A DNA stretch of 64,000 nucleotides from Chitinophaga sp. YR627 (GTDB lineage: Bacteria > Bacteroidota > Bacteroidia > Chitinophagales > Chitinophagaceae), in contig NZ_FOUX01000002.1 in the NCBI RefSeq assembly GCF_900114995.1, forward strand, positions 1,426,001 to 1,490,000. The letters are read 5' to 3'. Under the pieces are notes generated by a model. The model was not told the DNA's origin and made no database searches. It saw nothing but the letters and a program-made list of their open reading frames with translations. Below are positions 35,028 through 43,745 of the stretch, in pieces; the stretch's first letter is position 1, and each line of letters starts with the position of its first letter. The translations under genes and the position numbers were made by a program.

Positions 35028-35456
35028 ATGGCAAGAGTTAAAATAGATATACCGGAAAAACTGGGTTACACCACACAGATCCCGGTAAGAGTAACAGATG
35101 TGAACTATGGCGGACACGTAGGCAATGATGCTATCCTGTCCATTCTTCACCAGGCCAGGATCAATTACCTGCACGCCCTGGGACTGGAAGAAAGAGGTCC
35201 GGAAACCGGTCTTATCATGGCAGATGCTGCACTCGTATACAAAGGAGAAGGATTCCTTAAGGATATCTTTGATATCGCCATCGGAGCAGCTGACATCTCT
35301 CCTTTCGGCTTTGACATTTATTACAGGATCACTACTGTCCGTGATGGTAAAACCATCCTCATCGCGGAAGCAAAATCAGGTATGATCTTCTTTGATTATA
35401 CCAACAGGAAAGTCGCCAGACTTCCGGAAGAATGGAAAGAAAAAATATCTGCATAA
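35028..35456 (+). CDS. hotdog-fold acyl-CoA thioesterase
   Basis: The 142-residue cytoplasmic protein contains VRVTDVNYGGHVGNDAILSI, the 4-hydroxybenzoyl-CoA-thioesterase-type motif with the conserved Asp and the long central helix (HQARINYLHALG). It ends with the family's IYYRITTVRDGKTILIAEAK strand pair. It should release CoA from short or aromatic acyl-CoAs; the substrate cannot be read. It lies 56 bases after the pyrophosphatase gene and 16 before the nitroreductase. Confidence 0.88.
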   Translation: MARVKIDIPEKLGYTTQIPVRVTDVNYGGHVGNDAILSILHQARINYLHALGLEERGPETGLIMADAALVYKGEGFLKDIFDIAIGAADISPFGFDIYYRITTVRDGKTILIAEAKSGMIFFDYTNRKVARLPEEWKEKISA

Positions 35457-35472
35457 ACAATCAAGTATAAGA

Positions 35473-36051
35473 ATGGAAAACGGAAATCTGACGAATATTA
35501 TCAGGCAACGTCGTAATATCAAACCGGCGAGCATGAACGGGAAGAGAATCCCCGATGAACAGGTACGTGAAATACTGGAACTGGCTGACTGGGCACCAAC
35601 CCACGGCTATACTGAACCGTGGTATTTCGTTGTATTCAGTGGAGAAGGCGTAAAACAATTCTGTCAGGCACATGCTGACATTTACAAAGCCAATACTCCT
35701 GCTGAGAAATTTGCATCCGCAAGCTACGAGAAACTGCAACAGCAGGGTGATCTCGCATCTCATGTGATTGCAATCTGTATGAAAAGAGGCAATAAACCAG
35801 CCATTCCTGAACTGGAAGAAATTGTTGCCGTTGCCTGCGCAACACAAAACCTCTGGCTCGGTGCTACCGAAAAAGGACTGGCCGGCTACTGGGGTTCAGG
35901 TGGTATGACCTTCCACCCGGCGATGAAGGAATACCTTTCCTTACGTGAAGAAGATAAAGTGCTCGGTTTCTTCTATCTCGGTTACACGGACGAACAGATT
36001 CCGGAAGGCAGAAGACTGAAGCCTGCTGAAGAGAAATTCAAGTGGATGTAG
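35473..36051 (+). CDS. nitroreductase family protein
   Basis: This 192-residue FMN-dependent NAD(P)H oxidoreductase starts MENGNLTNIIRQRRNIKPAS at 35473. The FMN-binding RR.IKP motif near the start, WAPTHGYTEPWYFVVFSGEG and TQNLWLGATEKGLAGYWGSG match the family. The longer open frame overlaps the thioesterase gene and is rejected. Physiological substrate unknown. Last gene of the plus-strand run. Confidence 0.92.
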   Translation: MENGNLTNIIRQRRNIKPASMNGKRIPDEQVREILELADWAPTHGYTEPWYFVVFSGEGVKQFCQAHADIYKANTPAEKFASASYEKLQQQGDLASHVIAICMKRGNKPAIPELEEIVAVACATQNLWLGATEKGLAGYWGSGGMTFHPAMKEYLSLREEDKVLGFFYLGYTDEQIPEGRRLKPAEEKFKWM

Positions 36052-36055
36052 TTTC

Positions 36056-36160
36056 AATTAAGAATTAGGGATTAAGAATTAAGACTTGGAAGCTAATTGC
36101 CTTCCTCTTTTAGTTTTTAACTCCTAATTCTTAATTGCTAATTGTTAATTCCTAATTGTT
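36056..36160. repeat. AATTAAG-type word repeats in inverted arrangement
   Basis: AATTAAGAATTAGGGATTAAG on one side faces CTAATTCTTAATTGCTAATTG on the other. The words are 7-8 bases long and repeat several times, so many alternative hairpins are possible. They fill the spacer between the nitroreductase and MscS genes. Confidence 0.6.
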
Positions 36161-36170
36161 CTTGTTTGCC

Positions 36171-38753
36171 ATGCGCCTCCATATCTTTCTGATCGCCCTT
36201 CTTGTCAGTGCCAACCTCTTCGCACAGAACCAAACGGCTCCACCCAAGCCTATTGACAGCGCGACGCTCAGCAAAATTATTTCCCAACAGGTAAAAGACA
36301 CTTCCGGTAAATCGGTGATCCGCTTGTCAGACACTTCTGTAGCGATCATCATTACCCGACTGGAAACCTATACCCTGATGCTGAATCAGGTAATGAGCAC
36401 CTTACGGCGCGGACTTGATACGGCTGAGATCAGTGAAAGTATTCCACTGATCGACTCATCTATGCGGGTAGTACAGAAAGACATGACGGCTATCGGCAGT
36501 ACCAATAACGTACATGATCTTTATACAAACCGGGTACTGCTGGTGCAACTGGAAAGAAAACTGGATAGCTGGCAGGATGTACTGTTTAAGTTTCACGACA
36601 GACTGGTAAATATCACAGATACCCTTCAGCTACTACGGAAAGATACCAGCATGCGGAATATCCCTGCGGAAGATGAACTACGGGGTATTTACGTCGGACA
36701 AATGGCCTCACTCATCCAGAAATGGCGGCAGGTAGACAGTGCCAATAAGACGAATCTGCTACATCTCGGATTGTTGCAGAATAGGGTGGCTAAGCGTTAT
36801 ATCGACGTGACCAACTTACTGGAGGATATGGATTATCAGCTGACCCGCTTCAGCCAGCGTATGTTTAACAAAGACTTCAGTTATCTGTGGGAGCCGCCCT
36901 TACCGGATAAAAAAGGACCCAAATTCCCGGAAGTACTCCATCGTTCTGTTCGCAAAAACCTCAACATTCTTAAGATATTCTTTGCTGTCAGCGGACCTGT
37001 TTACCTGATCTGGTTACTGGGTGCAGCACTATTTTTATGGTGGGTAAAATTCAACGCCCGGAAAATCAAAAGCAAACATGAAGAACGGGAAGCAGAAACC
37101 ATCCTGCAACATTCCCGTTATCTGTACCGCTACCCTATCGCCAGTACGATATTACTCGCATCTACCCTTTCGTTCCTGATCTCTATCCAGTACCCCATAT
37201 TTTATTCCGGCATCTGCTGGATGATCACGGCCATTGCCACAACAGTGATCATCCGCGACAGCATTCCTCCTAATCTGTTAAAAAGATGGTATTTGCTGGT
37301 GTTCCTGCTGGCATTGTACTGTGTCAATAACCTGTTGATACAGGTGACATTTTTTGAGCAGTGGGGCATTTTCATTGGAGGAATATTAGCCATCATTCTT
37401 GGCATCTATCTCCTCCGTACGCTGCGGAATACCACATTGCCCTTGCCCAAATATTCCCGTTCAGCCATCTGGACATTTATGATATTAAGTGGACTATCCG
37501 TTATCCTCGTGTTGATGGCCAGAGTAGCTGCGGCCAAGATAATGGGGGCTGCCAGTGTAGTCAGTATTACCATGGCCCTGGGCATTGTACTGATGGTGGA
37601 AATACTGATGGAGGCGATCTATATACAGGTGGAAGCCAAGAAGGATTCCAGCACCTTCATTTCCATGATCGACTATCAGAACATCAAATCACGTTTAAAG
37701 ACGATCTTTTACATTGCTGCTTCTATCGGCTGGCTCGCATTACTGGCGCGTAATCTTTACATGTATGACGCGCTCTACGAGATGATCAGTAACATGCTGG
37801 TGGCGGAGAGAAAGATCGGCAACTTCACCTTCTCCTTTAGCAGTGTGATCATATTCCTGCTGATCATTTGGTTGTCAACTGTTGTGACACAGATCCTCTC
37901 CTATCTGCTGGGGTATACCGGTCAGTCATCGCAACCACAGAAGAAACTGGGATCAGCGATGCTCCTGATAAGGCTGGCGGTGCTCGCGGCCGGAACACTG
38001 CTGGCATTTGCTGCATCTGGTATACCGATGGATAAACTGGCTATTGTAATAGGCGCATTGGGTGTGGGTATTGGTTTTGGTCTGCAGAACATTGTGAATA
38101 ACCTGGTATCGGGCATCATTCTGGCATTTGAAAAACCAATAGAGGTGGGAGACGTGATAGAGTTAGGCAGCAGGTCGGGTGTAGTAAAAGAGATCGGTAT
38201 CCGTTCCAGTAAGATCTCTGCCGGAGATGGTTCTGAAGTGATCGTACCGAATGGCGACCTGATTGCACAGCAGCTGGTGAACTGGACACTGACCAGCAGA
38301 ACACGTCGTGTAGACGTAGTGGTAGGTGTCGCTTATGGTAGTGATCTGAAGAAGGCCCTCACTGTTATCAAAGAGTATCTGGTGAACCAGGAAGATATTC
38401 TGAAATCGCCTGATCCGACAGTGTTATTACAGAACTTCCGTGATACCGGTGTAGATATACAGGCGATGTTCTGGATCAGTGATCTTGGACAGGCTGGCGT
38501 GACAAAAAGCGAGGTACTTACGGATATCTATATCAAATTACAGGAGGCGGGTATCAGTATCGCCTATCCGAGACCGCAGCAATTCCAGTTCAATATGGAA
38601 ACAGGCATCTGGAAACAGCAACCTGCTCCGACACCGGCCACACCTTCTGCACCGATAGCAGCAGTGACGCCGACACCCGCGGGAACTCCGCCGGGAGCTG
38701 GTGGTACCGGAGAAAGGCCTTCCGCACCGGAAAGCCCTGCTCCAAATCCATAG
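36171..38753 (+). CDS. MscS-family mechanosensitive channel, large periplasmic type
   Basis: The 860-residue inner-membrane protein should open under membrane tension during osmotic downshock. It has a signal peptide (to about residue 20, NLFAQ), a periplasmic helical region to about 265, then about ten membrane segments. The pore helix GALGVGIGFGLQNIVNNLVSG and AFEKPIEVGDVIEL are the MscS core (about 620-665), followed by the beta domain and a Pro/Ala/Thr-rich tail of about 60 residues. ATG 36171 fits the signal peptide; a TTG 15 bases upstream is rejected. Size and layout resemble MscK/YbiO types. Confidence 0.93.
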   Translation: MRLHIFLIALLVSANLFAQNQTAPPKPIDSATLSKIISQQVKDTSGKSVIRLSDTSVAIIITRLETYTLMLNQVMSTLRRGLDTAEISESIPLIDSSMRVVQKDMTAIGSTNNVHDLYTNRVLLVQLERKLDSWQDVLFKFHDRLVNITDTLQLLRKDTSMRNIPAEDELRGIYVGQMASLIQKWRQVDSANKTNLLHLGLLQNRVAKRYIDVTNLLEDMDYQLTRFSQRMFNKDFSYLWEPPLPDKKGPKFPEVLHRSVRKNLNILKIFFAVSGPVYLIWLLGAALFLWWVKFNARKIKSKHEEREAETILQHSRYLYRYPIASTILLASTLSFLISIQYPIFYSGICWMITAIATTVIIRDSIPPNLLKRWYLLVFLLALYCVNNLLIQVTFFEQWGIFIGGILAIILGIYLLRTLRNTTLPLPKYSRSAIWTFMILSGLSVILVLMARVAAAKIMGAASVVSITMALGIVLMVEILMEAIYIQVEAKKDSSTFISMIDYQNIKSRLKTIFYIAASIGWLALLARNLYMYDALYEMISNMLVAERKIGNFTFSFSSVIIFLLIIWLSTVVTQILSYLLGYTGQSSQPQKKLGSAMLLIRLAVLAAGTLLAFAASGIPMDKLAIVIGALGVGIGFGLQNIVNNLVSGIILAFEKPIEVGDVIELGSRSGVVKEIGIRSSKISAGDGSEVIVPNGDLIAQQLVNWTLTSRTRRVDVVVGVAYGSDLKKALTVIKEYLVNQEDILKSPDPTVLLQNFRDTGVDIQAMFWISDLGQAGVTKSEVLTDIYIKLQEAGISIAYPRPQQFQFNMETGIWKQQPAPTPATPSAPIAAVTPTPAGTPPGAGGTGERPSAPESPAPNP

Positions 38754-38815
38754 CAGGTGAAGTTATACTAACATGAACGATAGCGGCAGCCGGGAACCGT
38801 ATGGCAAATTTCCAG

Positions 38816-38823
38816 TACATTTG
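38816..38823 (+). promoter_or_regulatory. candidate -7 element TACATTTG before the thioredoxin-ApbE cluster
   Basis: It matches TAnnTTTG and ends 36 bases before the ATG at 38860. The -33 position is not TTTG, so support is partial. Confidence 0.4.
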
Positions 38824-38859
38824 TAACAGGTAACCGTGCCAATATAAACCAGTCGCGAT

Positions 38860-39288
38860 ATGCGAAGTATTTTGTTCCTGCTTCTGATTGTAGCCTTGGG
38901 AGAATCTGCACATGCACAGGTTCTTCAATCCCCTGATAAAGCTTTCGCGCAGGCGCAGGCATCGGGCAAAAAAATCATGTTAGTTTTCTCCGGCTCCGAC
39001 TGGTGTATACCCTGCATCCGTTTCAATAAACAGATACTCTCAGATAGCAGCTTCCTGCGTTTCGCAGGAGAAAACCTGGTGTTACTGGAGGCTGATTTTC
39101 CACAGAGAAAAAAGATCGCCGCTCCCCTCCGGCAACAATATGATTCACTCGCGGCAGCGTTTAATCCGGATGGCGCTTTTCCACAACTGGTGTTGTTAAG
39201 TCCGCAGAAAAAACTGCTTGCTTACATCCCCTACCGGGAGGAAACACCAGATGGGTTTATCACTACGCTTAAACACCTTCTTCAATAA
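38860..39288 (+). CDS. periplasmic thioredoxin-like protein
   Basis: A signal peptide (MRSILFLLLIVALGESAHA-Q) precedes a thioredoxin domain of about 120 residues. The active site is W-C49-I-P-C52 in FSGSDWCIPCIRF, and AAFNPDGAFPQLVLLSPQKK carries the cis-Pro region. It likely reduces or exchanges disulfides in the periplasm. It is the first gene of a cluster with ApbE, DUF4266 and DUF3570 genes, six bases upstream of ApbE. Its target may be the Cys-bearing C-terminus of the DUF4266 lipoprotein (inference). Confidence 0.9.
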   Translation: MRSILFLLLIVALGESAHAQVLQSPDKAFAQAQASGKKIMLVFSGSDWCIPCIRFNKQILSDSSFLRFAGENLVLLEADFPQRKKIAAPLRQQYDSLAAAFNPDGAFPQLVLLSPQKKLLAYIPYREETPDGFITTLKHLLQ

Positions 39289-39294
39289 TACCTC

Positions 39295-40221
39295 ATGCAA
39301 AGCAGTAAGCTTCATACGCGGTTAATGGGTTCTGATTTTGAACTGATAGCCACCGGCGCAACTGAGGCTATTGCGAATCGCAGACTGGAGCAGGGAGTAG
39401 CTGAGATCAGACGCATAGAATCATTGCTTACAGTGTTCAGCGAGACCTCTGTGACAGCACAACTCAATGCACAGGCAGGTGGTACTCCCCTCACGGTACC
39501 AGCGGAAGTATATCGGCTGCTGCTTCGTTGTAATAAGATCAGTACGATCACACAGGGAGCATTCGATATTACAGCAGGTGTATTAAAGCAACTTTTCAAT
39601 TTCAAATACGATCATTTTACCTGGCCTGATAACAATGCTATTGCACAGGCGATGGCATGTACCGGCTTCCAACATATCGCTTTACTGGAGCATCATTGTG
39701 TACAATTGAAACGTGCGGGTATGCGTATTGACTTTGGCGCTATTGGCAAGGGTTACGCAGCGGACAGGGTGAAAGCACTCTGGATAGCAGATGGCGCCAC
39801 CAGTGGTGTAGTAAATGCCAGTGGCGATCTGACAGCCTGGGGTACACAACCAGATGGCGGACCATGGAAAGTAGGGATTGCACATCCTGATGATCCACAG
39901 CAGATCTCTTTATGGTTACCGGTCAATAATGCCTCTGTAGCTACCTCCGGCAATTACGAGCAGTATGTAGAACGAAACGGGGTCCGTTATTCACATAACA
40001 TCGATCCGCGTAAAGGGTGGCCGGTACCGTATATAAAAAGCGTGACAGTCGTGAGTCCCAGTGCGGAGCTTTCTGATGCACTGGCCACCGCGATCACTGT
40101 TATGGGACCTGAAGTGGGGCTTAATCTGGTGAACCAGTTACCGGAAGTACATTGTATCATAATAGACGGGAATAATACAATTTTTCAATCGGATAATATT
40201 CAAATACATGCGAAAGCGTAA
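39295..40221 (+). CDS. apbE: FAD:protein FMN transferase (ApbE family)
   Basis: ApbE attaches FMN covalently to Ser/Thr of target proteins such as NqrB/NqrC and RnfG. The 308-residue protein contains ITQGAFDITAGVL, MRIDFGAIGKGYAADRVKAL, VNASGDLTAWGTQPDGGPWK and SHNIDPRKGWPV, all family motifs, with the metal-binding Asp/Thr region SDALATAITVMG. No signal peptide or lipobox is visible, which is unusual, as most ApbE proteins are exported. Its end overlaps the DUF4266 gene by 14 bases. Confidence 0.93.
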   Translation: MQSSKLHTRLMGSDFELIATGATEAIANRRLEQGVAEIRRIESLLTVFSETSVTAQLNAQAGGTPLTVPAEVYRLLLRCNKISTITQGAFDITAGVLKQLFNFKYDHFTWPDNNAIAQAMACTGFQHIALLEHHCVQLKRAGMRIDFGAIGKGYAADRVKALWIADGATSGVVNASGDLTAWGTQPDGGPWKVGIAHPDDPQQISLWLPVNNASVATSGNYEQYVERNGVRYSHNIDPRKGWPVPYIKSVTVVSPSAELSDALATAITVMGPEVGLNLVNQLPEVHCIIIDGNNTIFQSDNIQIHAKA

Positions 40222-40444
40222 TAGCGGGAGCATTTTCTTCTTCAGCGCAACGGCTATACTGGGCATATTGTTACTGCAATCCTGTGTAGCAGTAAAACCC
40301 TATCAGCGTGCCTATCTGAATGATGAATCAATGCAACCGGGCAAAACACAAATGGAAAAATTTGATGAAAACGTACAGACTTACCGTGAAGGAAGCAGTG
40401 GTGGTGGCAGTGGCAAAAGCAGCGGTGGTTGTGGTTGTAACTAA
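40208..40444 (+). CDS. DUF4266 lipoprotein
   Basis: 78 residues with a lipoprotein signal ending in LLQSC, then the conserved VAVKPYQRAYLNDESMQPG and a Gly/Ser-rich C-terminus with a CGC motif. This is the DUF4266 family, found beside DUF3570, ApbE and thioredoxin genes. Its job is unknown. The start overlaps apbE by 14 bases, so the two are tightly coupled. No canonical flavinylation motif is visible in it. Confidence 0.88.
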   Translation: MRKRNSGSIFFFSATAILGILLLQSCVAVKPYQRAYLNDESMQPGKTQMEKFDENVQTYREGSSGGGSGKSSGGCGCN

Positions 40445-40450
40445 TCAGGC

Positions 40451-41665
40451 ATGAAAAGATTATTTATTGCGGCGGGATTGCTGGCAGCCTATTTCTCAGC
40501 ATCTGCGCAGCAAAGGACCGACAGCTCGGCTTATAAGAAACAACAGGTATCTCAGACGGATATACAGGTATTATTCTCTTTTTATACACAGGATGGGAAT
40601 CATTCTGCTGTCACCGGAGGAACAGGTACGGAAAATCTACAGGTATATGCTACGGATGTGTCTATTACGCACCGCCCGGACCTGCGGAACACCTACTCCC
40701 TCGGACTGGGCATCGACATGATCACCTCTGCCTCTACAGATAATATTGACTTCGTAAAATCTTCTGCTTCGCTGCATGACAACCGTTTTCACCTGAATGC
40801 GGGTTATAGCCGGCAGCTGAAAAAACCGAATGTCCGCATAGGCATCAACAGCGGCATTGCACTGGAGTCAGATTATCTGTCTGTACCACTTGGTGTATCT
40901 GTTGAACATGACAATGCTGATCATAGCCGGCAATGGTCTGCCGGATTGCAGTGTTACTTTGATGACCTGCGATGGGGAAGGTTTGATCCGGATTATTACA
41001 GTCCGGAGACCCTCGTCTACCCCTCCGAACTCAGAGACACGGCCTGGTTTGATATCTACCGGCGCACCTCCTATAACCTCAACCTGGCCCTTTACCAGGT
41101 TGTCAACCAGCGGATGCAATTTGCCATCTTCCCCGAACTGGTGTACCAGAAAGGATTACTCTCTACTCCTTTTCACCGTGTCTACTTCACAGAACAGAAT
41201 GCCCCAAGAGTGGAAAACCTGCCACGTGAGCGGTGGAAGTTCCCCATTGGGTTCCAGTTTAATGTGTTCGCCGGCCAGCGTACCATTATTCGCTCCTATT
41301 ATCGTTTTTACCACGATAATTTCGGCATCACCGGACACACACTCCAGCTGGAAGTACCCGTAAAGGCCACGCCACAGCTGACAATCGCCCCTTTATTCCG
41401 CTTTTATACCCAGACGGAAGCGAAGTATTTCAAGCCGTACAAAACACATCAGCTCCAGGAAAGCTACTATACATCTGATTATGACCTGAGTCACTTCAAC
41501 AGTTATAAAGCAGGCATCAATGTCCGTTACGCACTGTTCCAGCAGGTGTCCAGACACTATTCCTTCCAGGAAATCGGGCTCCGGTATGCGTTCTACAAAC
41601 GCTCTGACGGTTTATCAGCCCATATGATATCCCTGCTGCTGGACTTCAAACGAAGTAAGGCATAG
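40451..41665 (+). CDS. DUF3570 outer-membrane barrel protein
   Basis: 404 residues with a signal peptide (MKRLFIAAGLLAAYFSASA-Q) and many amphipathic strands ending LSAHMISLLLDFKRSKA, typical of an outer-membrane barrel. Sequences such as DYYSPETLVYPSELRDTAWF and SYYRFYHDNFGITGHTLQLE match my memory of DUF3570. It follows the DUF4266 gene by six bases, closing the four-gene cluster. The function is unknown. Confidence 0.85.
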   Translation: MKRLFIAAGLLAAYFSASAQQRTDSSAYKKQQVSQTDIQVLFSFYTQDGNHSAVTGGTGTENLQVYATDVSITHRPDLRNTYSLGLGIDMITSASTDNIDFVKSSASLHDNRFHLNAGYSRQLKKPNVRIGINSGIALESDYLSVPLGVSVEHDNADHSRQWSAGLQCYFDDLRWGRFDPDYYSPETLVYPSELRDTAWFDIYRRTSYNLNLALYQVVNQRMQFAIFPELVYQKGLLSTPFHRVYFTEQNAPRVENLPRERWKFPIGFQFNVFAGQRTIIRSYYRFYHDNFGITGHTLQLEVPVKATPQLTIAPLFRFYTQTEAKYFKPYKTHQLQESYYTSDYDLSHFNSYKAGINVRYALFQQVSRHYSFQEIGLRYAFYKRSDGLSAHMISLLLDFKRSKA

Positions 41666-41710
41666 GTCGCCCTTGGCACAGAGTATGATATACTTCCTTA
41701 AAAAGAGTAT

Positions 41711-41872
41711 ATGAAAAGCTTACAACTGGGCCTGCTGGCCTTTGCCGTTATGTTACTGAGCAGCTGTGAAGTAGTGGGAGGTATATTCAAAGCCGGAGTA
41801 TGGGTAGGTGTGCTGGCTGTTGCGTTTGTAGTAGGGATTATTTTGTGGCTGGTGGGAAGAGGGAGGAAATAA
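41711..41872 (+). CDS. 53-residue membrane lipoprotein
   Basis: The gene has 54 codons including the stop. A lipoprotein signal (MKSLQLGLLAFAVMLLSSCE) is followed by GGIFKAG and one membrane helix (VWVGVLAVAFVVGIILWLVG) with a basic end (RGRK). This arrangement is common in Bacteroidota, where it is usually left unnamed or misnamed. It lies 45 bases after the DUF3570 gene and directly before a strong terminator. Confidence 0.8.
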   Translation: MKSLQLGLLAFAVMLLSSCEVVGGIFKAGVWVGVLAVAFVVGIILWLVGRGRK

Positions 41873-41878
41873 AAGAAT

Positions 41879-41917
41879 AGATCCGGTTTTTGTACGAAAA
41901 GCACAAAAACCGGATCT
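41879..41917. terminator. hairpin terminator after the small lipoprotein gene
   Basis: AGATCCGGTTTTTGT (41879-41893) and ACAAAAACCGGATCT (41903-41917) are perfect 15-base arms with a nine-base loop. It lies six bases past the stop. The following bases are A/T-rich (ATTATTATGG) without a long T run. Confidence 0.75.
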
Positions 41918-42052
41918 ATTATTATGGTTATATGATAATATCTTGAAAGATAACTAAATCTTAGTTTCTAGACTCATCTTGTCAATATTCGAAGCGTAAA
42001 TCGGATTATTTCCGATTTTTTCCAAAAAAAATAACATTACTTCTCATAATTG

Positions 42053-42340
42053 TTACTCCGGCACCACGCCACTAATATACCCATCTCTATAATAATCCTC
42101 CCTGATACGGTTCCATAGCCAGGCACGCCCTTTCCCTGATTTCAGCAGCCACTCACACCTGAGTGCCAGCTGTTTATCTTCGAAATGAGCGGTATAGACG
42201 ACTTCCCAGGGACGGAATGGCCAGGTACCTTTCTGACGGCCATATGTGTTGTGAAAATGAAAACGCTTCACGAGATTGGAGGTGTGACCAGTATAAACTT
42301 TCTCGAACTGGCGGGAAAATAGGACATAAACGGTGTACAT
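42053..42340 (-). CDS. GIY-YIG nuclease-superfamily protein
   Basis: 95 residues forming one GIY-YIG-like domain: YTVYVLFSRQFEKVYTGHTS (YVL and YTG replace GIY and YIG), then NLVKRFHFHN. The C-terminal part ALRCEWLLKSGKGRAWLWNR carries the conserved Glu position. Such stand-alone UPF0213/YhbQ-like proteins have no settled role. It is a single gene. Confidence 0.9.
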   Translation of the reverse strand: MYTVYVLFSRQFEKVYTGHTSNLVKRFHFHNTYGRQKGTWPFRPWEVVYTAHFEDKQLALRCEWLLKSGKGRAWLWNRIREDYYRDGYISGVVPE

Positions 42341-42431
42341 AACAAGAGTTATTCCTGAAATAAGTAAAGGTTACCCCATGCAGGTAACCTTTCTATTGCC
42401 TTGATTCATAGGTAGACGAATATACTCATAA

Positions 42432-42526
42432 AAAACAGGAATCGGGCATCTGAATAAGTATTAGCTACACAGACAGGTCCGTCCTGTGTATACTCAACCT
42501 TTTATTCAAACGCCTGATTCCTGTTT
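42432..42526. terminator. long imperfect hairpin downstream of the GH76 gene
   Basis: The outer arms (AAACAGGAATCGGGCATCTG with ATTCAAACGCCTGATTCCTG, in part) pair over more than 20 bases with few mismatches, and an inner stem ACACAG/CTGTGT continues it. On the minus strand the hairpin ends in TTTTTT. It works as the end of the mannan locus and is far longer than needed for a simple terminator. Confidence 0.75.
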
Positions 42527-42558
42527 CCGGAATGCGATCCCGTTATGGCGAAAGGAGT

Positions 42559-43701
42559 TTAGTCGATCAGTTCCAGCGCTTTCAGTCTTGCGGCTGTTTC
42601 GATCAGCATAGCACCACTCAACTGAGTAGTAAGATCCGTGGTCGTAGCCGTTTTAGTCCAGCTGGTGTTGAATAATACCTGCGGACGGGCAGTACCCTGC
42701 AACCACATCGTCTGGGCATTCAGCTGGAGGAAGTTGATGAACTTCGACGCATCACTGCTGTTAATGCTGCCATCCGTGATCAGGAGCATCATATAACGTA
42801 CAAGGATACCTTTGAAGAGACCACCATCTCCACCACCTTCATCTTTCATGATGTTATTGCTGGCGAAATCGCTTGTAAGCGAGTTATTAGCTGTTTTCAG
42901 TGCATCGCTCAGGTATACCTGTTCACCGGTGATCTTGTACAATTCAACACCGGCGCCAATGAATACGCCCTGATTGTAAGTAAATTTCCATGCCTTATTG
43001 GTACCGGTACCATCCAGACCATCCCATACCAATCCTGTTACCGGATCTACGAGATTAGCTTTCTGCCAGTCATAGATCTTTTTAGACCAGGCCAGATCTT
43101 CCCCGTTCCTGTTCAGCTGGTACATCCGTGCTGCGATAATAGCAGCAGGTGCATTGGCAGGTGTGTTCTTATTCTGACGGTCTTTATTCCAGTAGATACC
43201 TCCACCCCAGGTTTCATCCCATCCTCCTTTGATATCATTCCAGAGCAGTTCTGCGGTGGTTTTATAACGGGTGTCACTGGTCGCTTCATAAGCACGGAGA
43301 CAAGCCAGTACCATCCATTCCATATCATCATAGAAGTGATTGATGTAGGTGTTGCCATTCTTTGTCTTCATACCGTCCAGCAATTCATCCATGCGGGTTT
43401 TGATGGCTGGATTATTGGTACGGAGGTAAATATCCGTCAGCACATCCAGCGCATGCGCATTTGGCCAGTAGTTGAAGGTGAGGTCACCTGCATTATTCTT
43501 ATTGAAATATTTGCCGCTCTGGTTATAGAAATTGCTCACCAGTGAAGCAGCAGATGAATCGGCAATAGCAGGCCAGTTGTACTGGTAAGTCGTTTTGCCG
43601 GCGCCAGGTCCCGGACCATCATCCACAGGCTCTTTCAGACATGAGGTGAAGGTGGTGGCCATAGCCGCTGTTATCGTAAATAGCAGAAAGATTCGACGCA
43701 T
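42559..43701 (-). CDS. glycoside hydrolase family 76 (alpha-1,6-mannanase type) lipoprotein
   Basis: The enzyme should cut the alpha-1,6-mannan backbone of yeast or similar mannans at the cell surface. Of 380 residues, the first 21 form a lipoprotein signal (TTFTSC21). The rest is an (alpha/alpha)6 barrel with the GH76 catalytic Asp pair D125-D126 in NHFYDDMEWMVLACLRAYE. Other family stretches are WGGGIYWNKDRQNKN and KFTYNQGVFIGAGVELYKIT. It is the last gene of the SusC/D/E operon, which supports mannan as the substrate. Confidence 0.92.
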   Translation of the reverse strand: MRRIFLLFTITAAMATTFTSCLKEPVDDGPGPGAGKTTYQYNWPAIADSSAASLVSNFYNQSGKYFNKNNAGDLTFNYWPNAHALDVLTDIYLRTNNPAIKTRMDELLDGMKTKNGNTYINHFYDDMEWMVLACLRAYEATSDTRYKTTAELLWNDIKGGWDETWGGGIYWNKDRQNKNTPANAPAAIIAARMYQLNRNGEDLAWSKKIYDWQKANLVDPVTGLVWDGLDGTGTNKAWKFTYNQGVFIGAGVELYKITGEQVYLSDALKTANNSLTSDFASNNIMKDEGGGDGGLFKGILVRYMMLLITDGSINSSDASKFINFLQLNAQTMWLQGTARPQVLFNTSWTKTATTTDLTTQLSGAMLIETAARLKALELID

Positions 43702-43745
43702 AAGCTTTTAATTGATCGTTTGCATGATGTGATTCCAGCCCCTGA

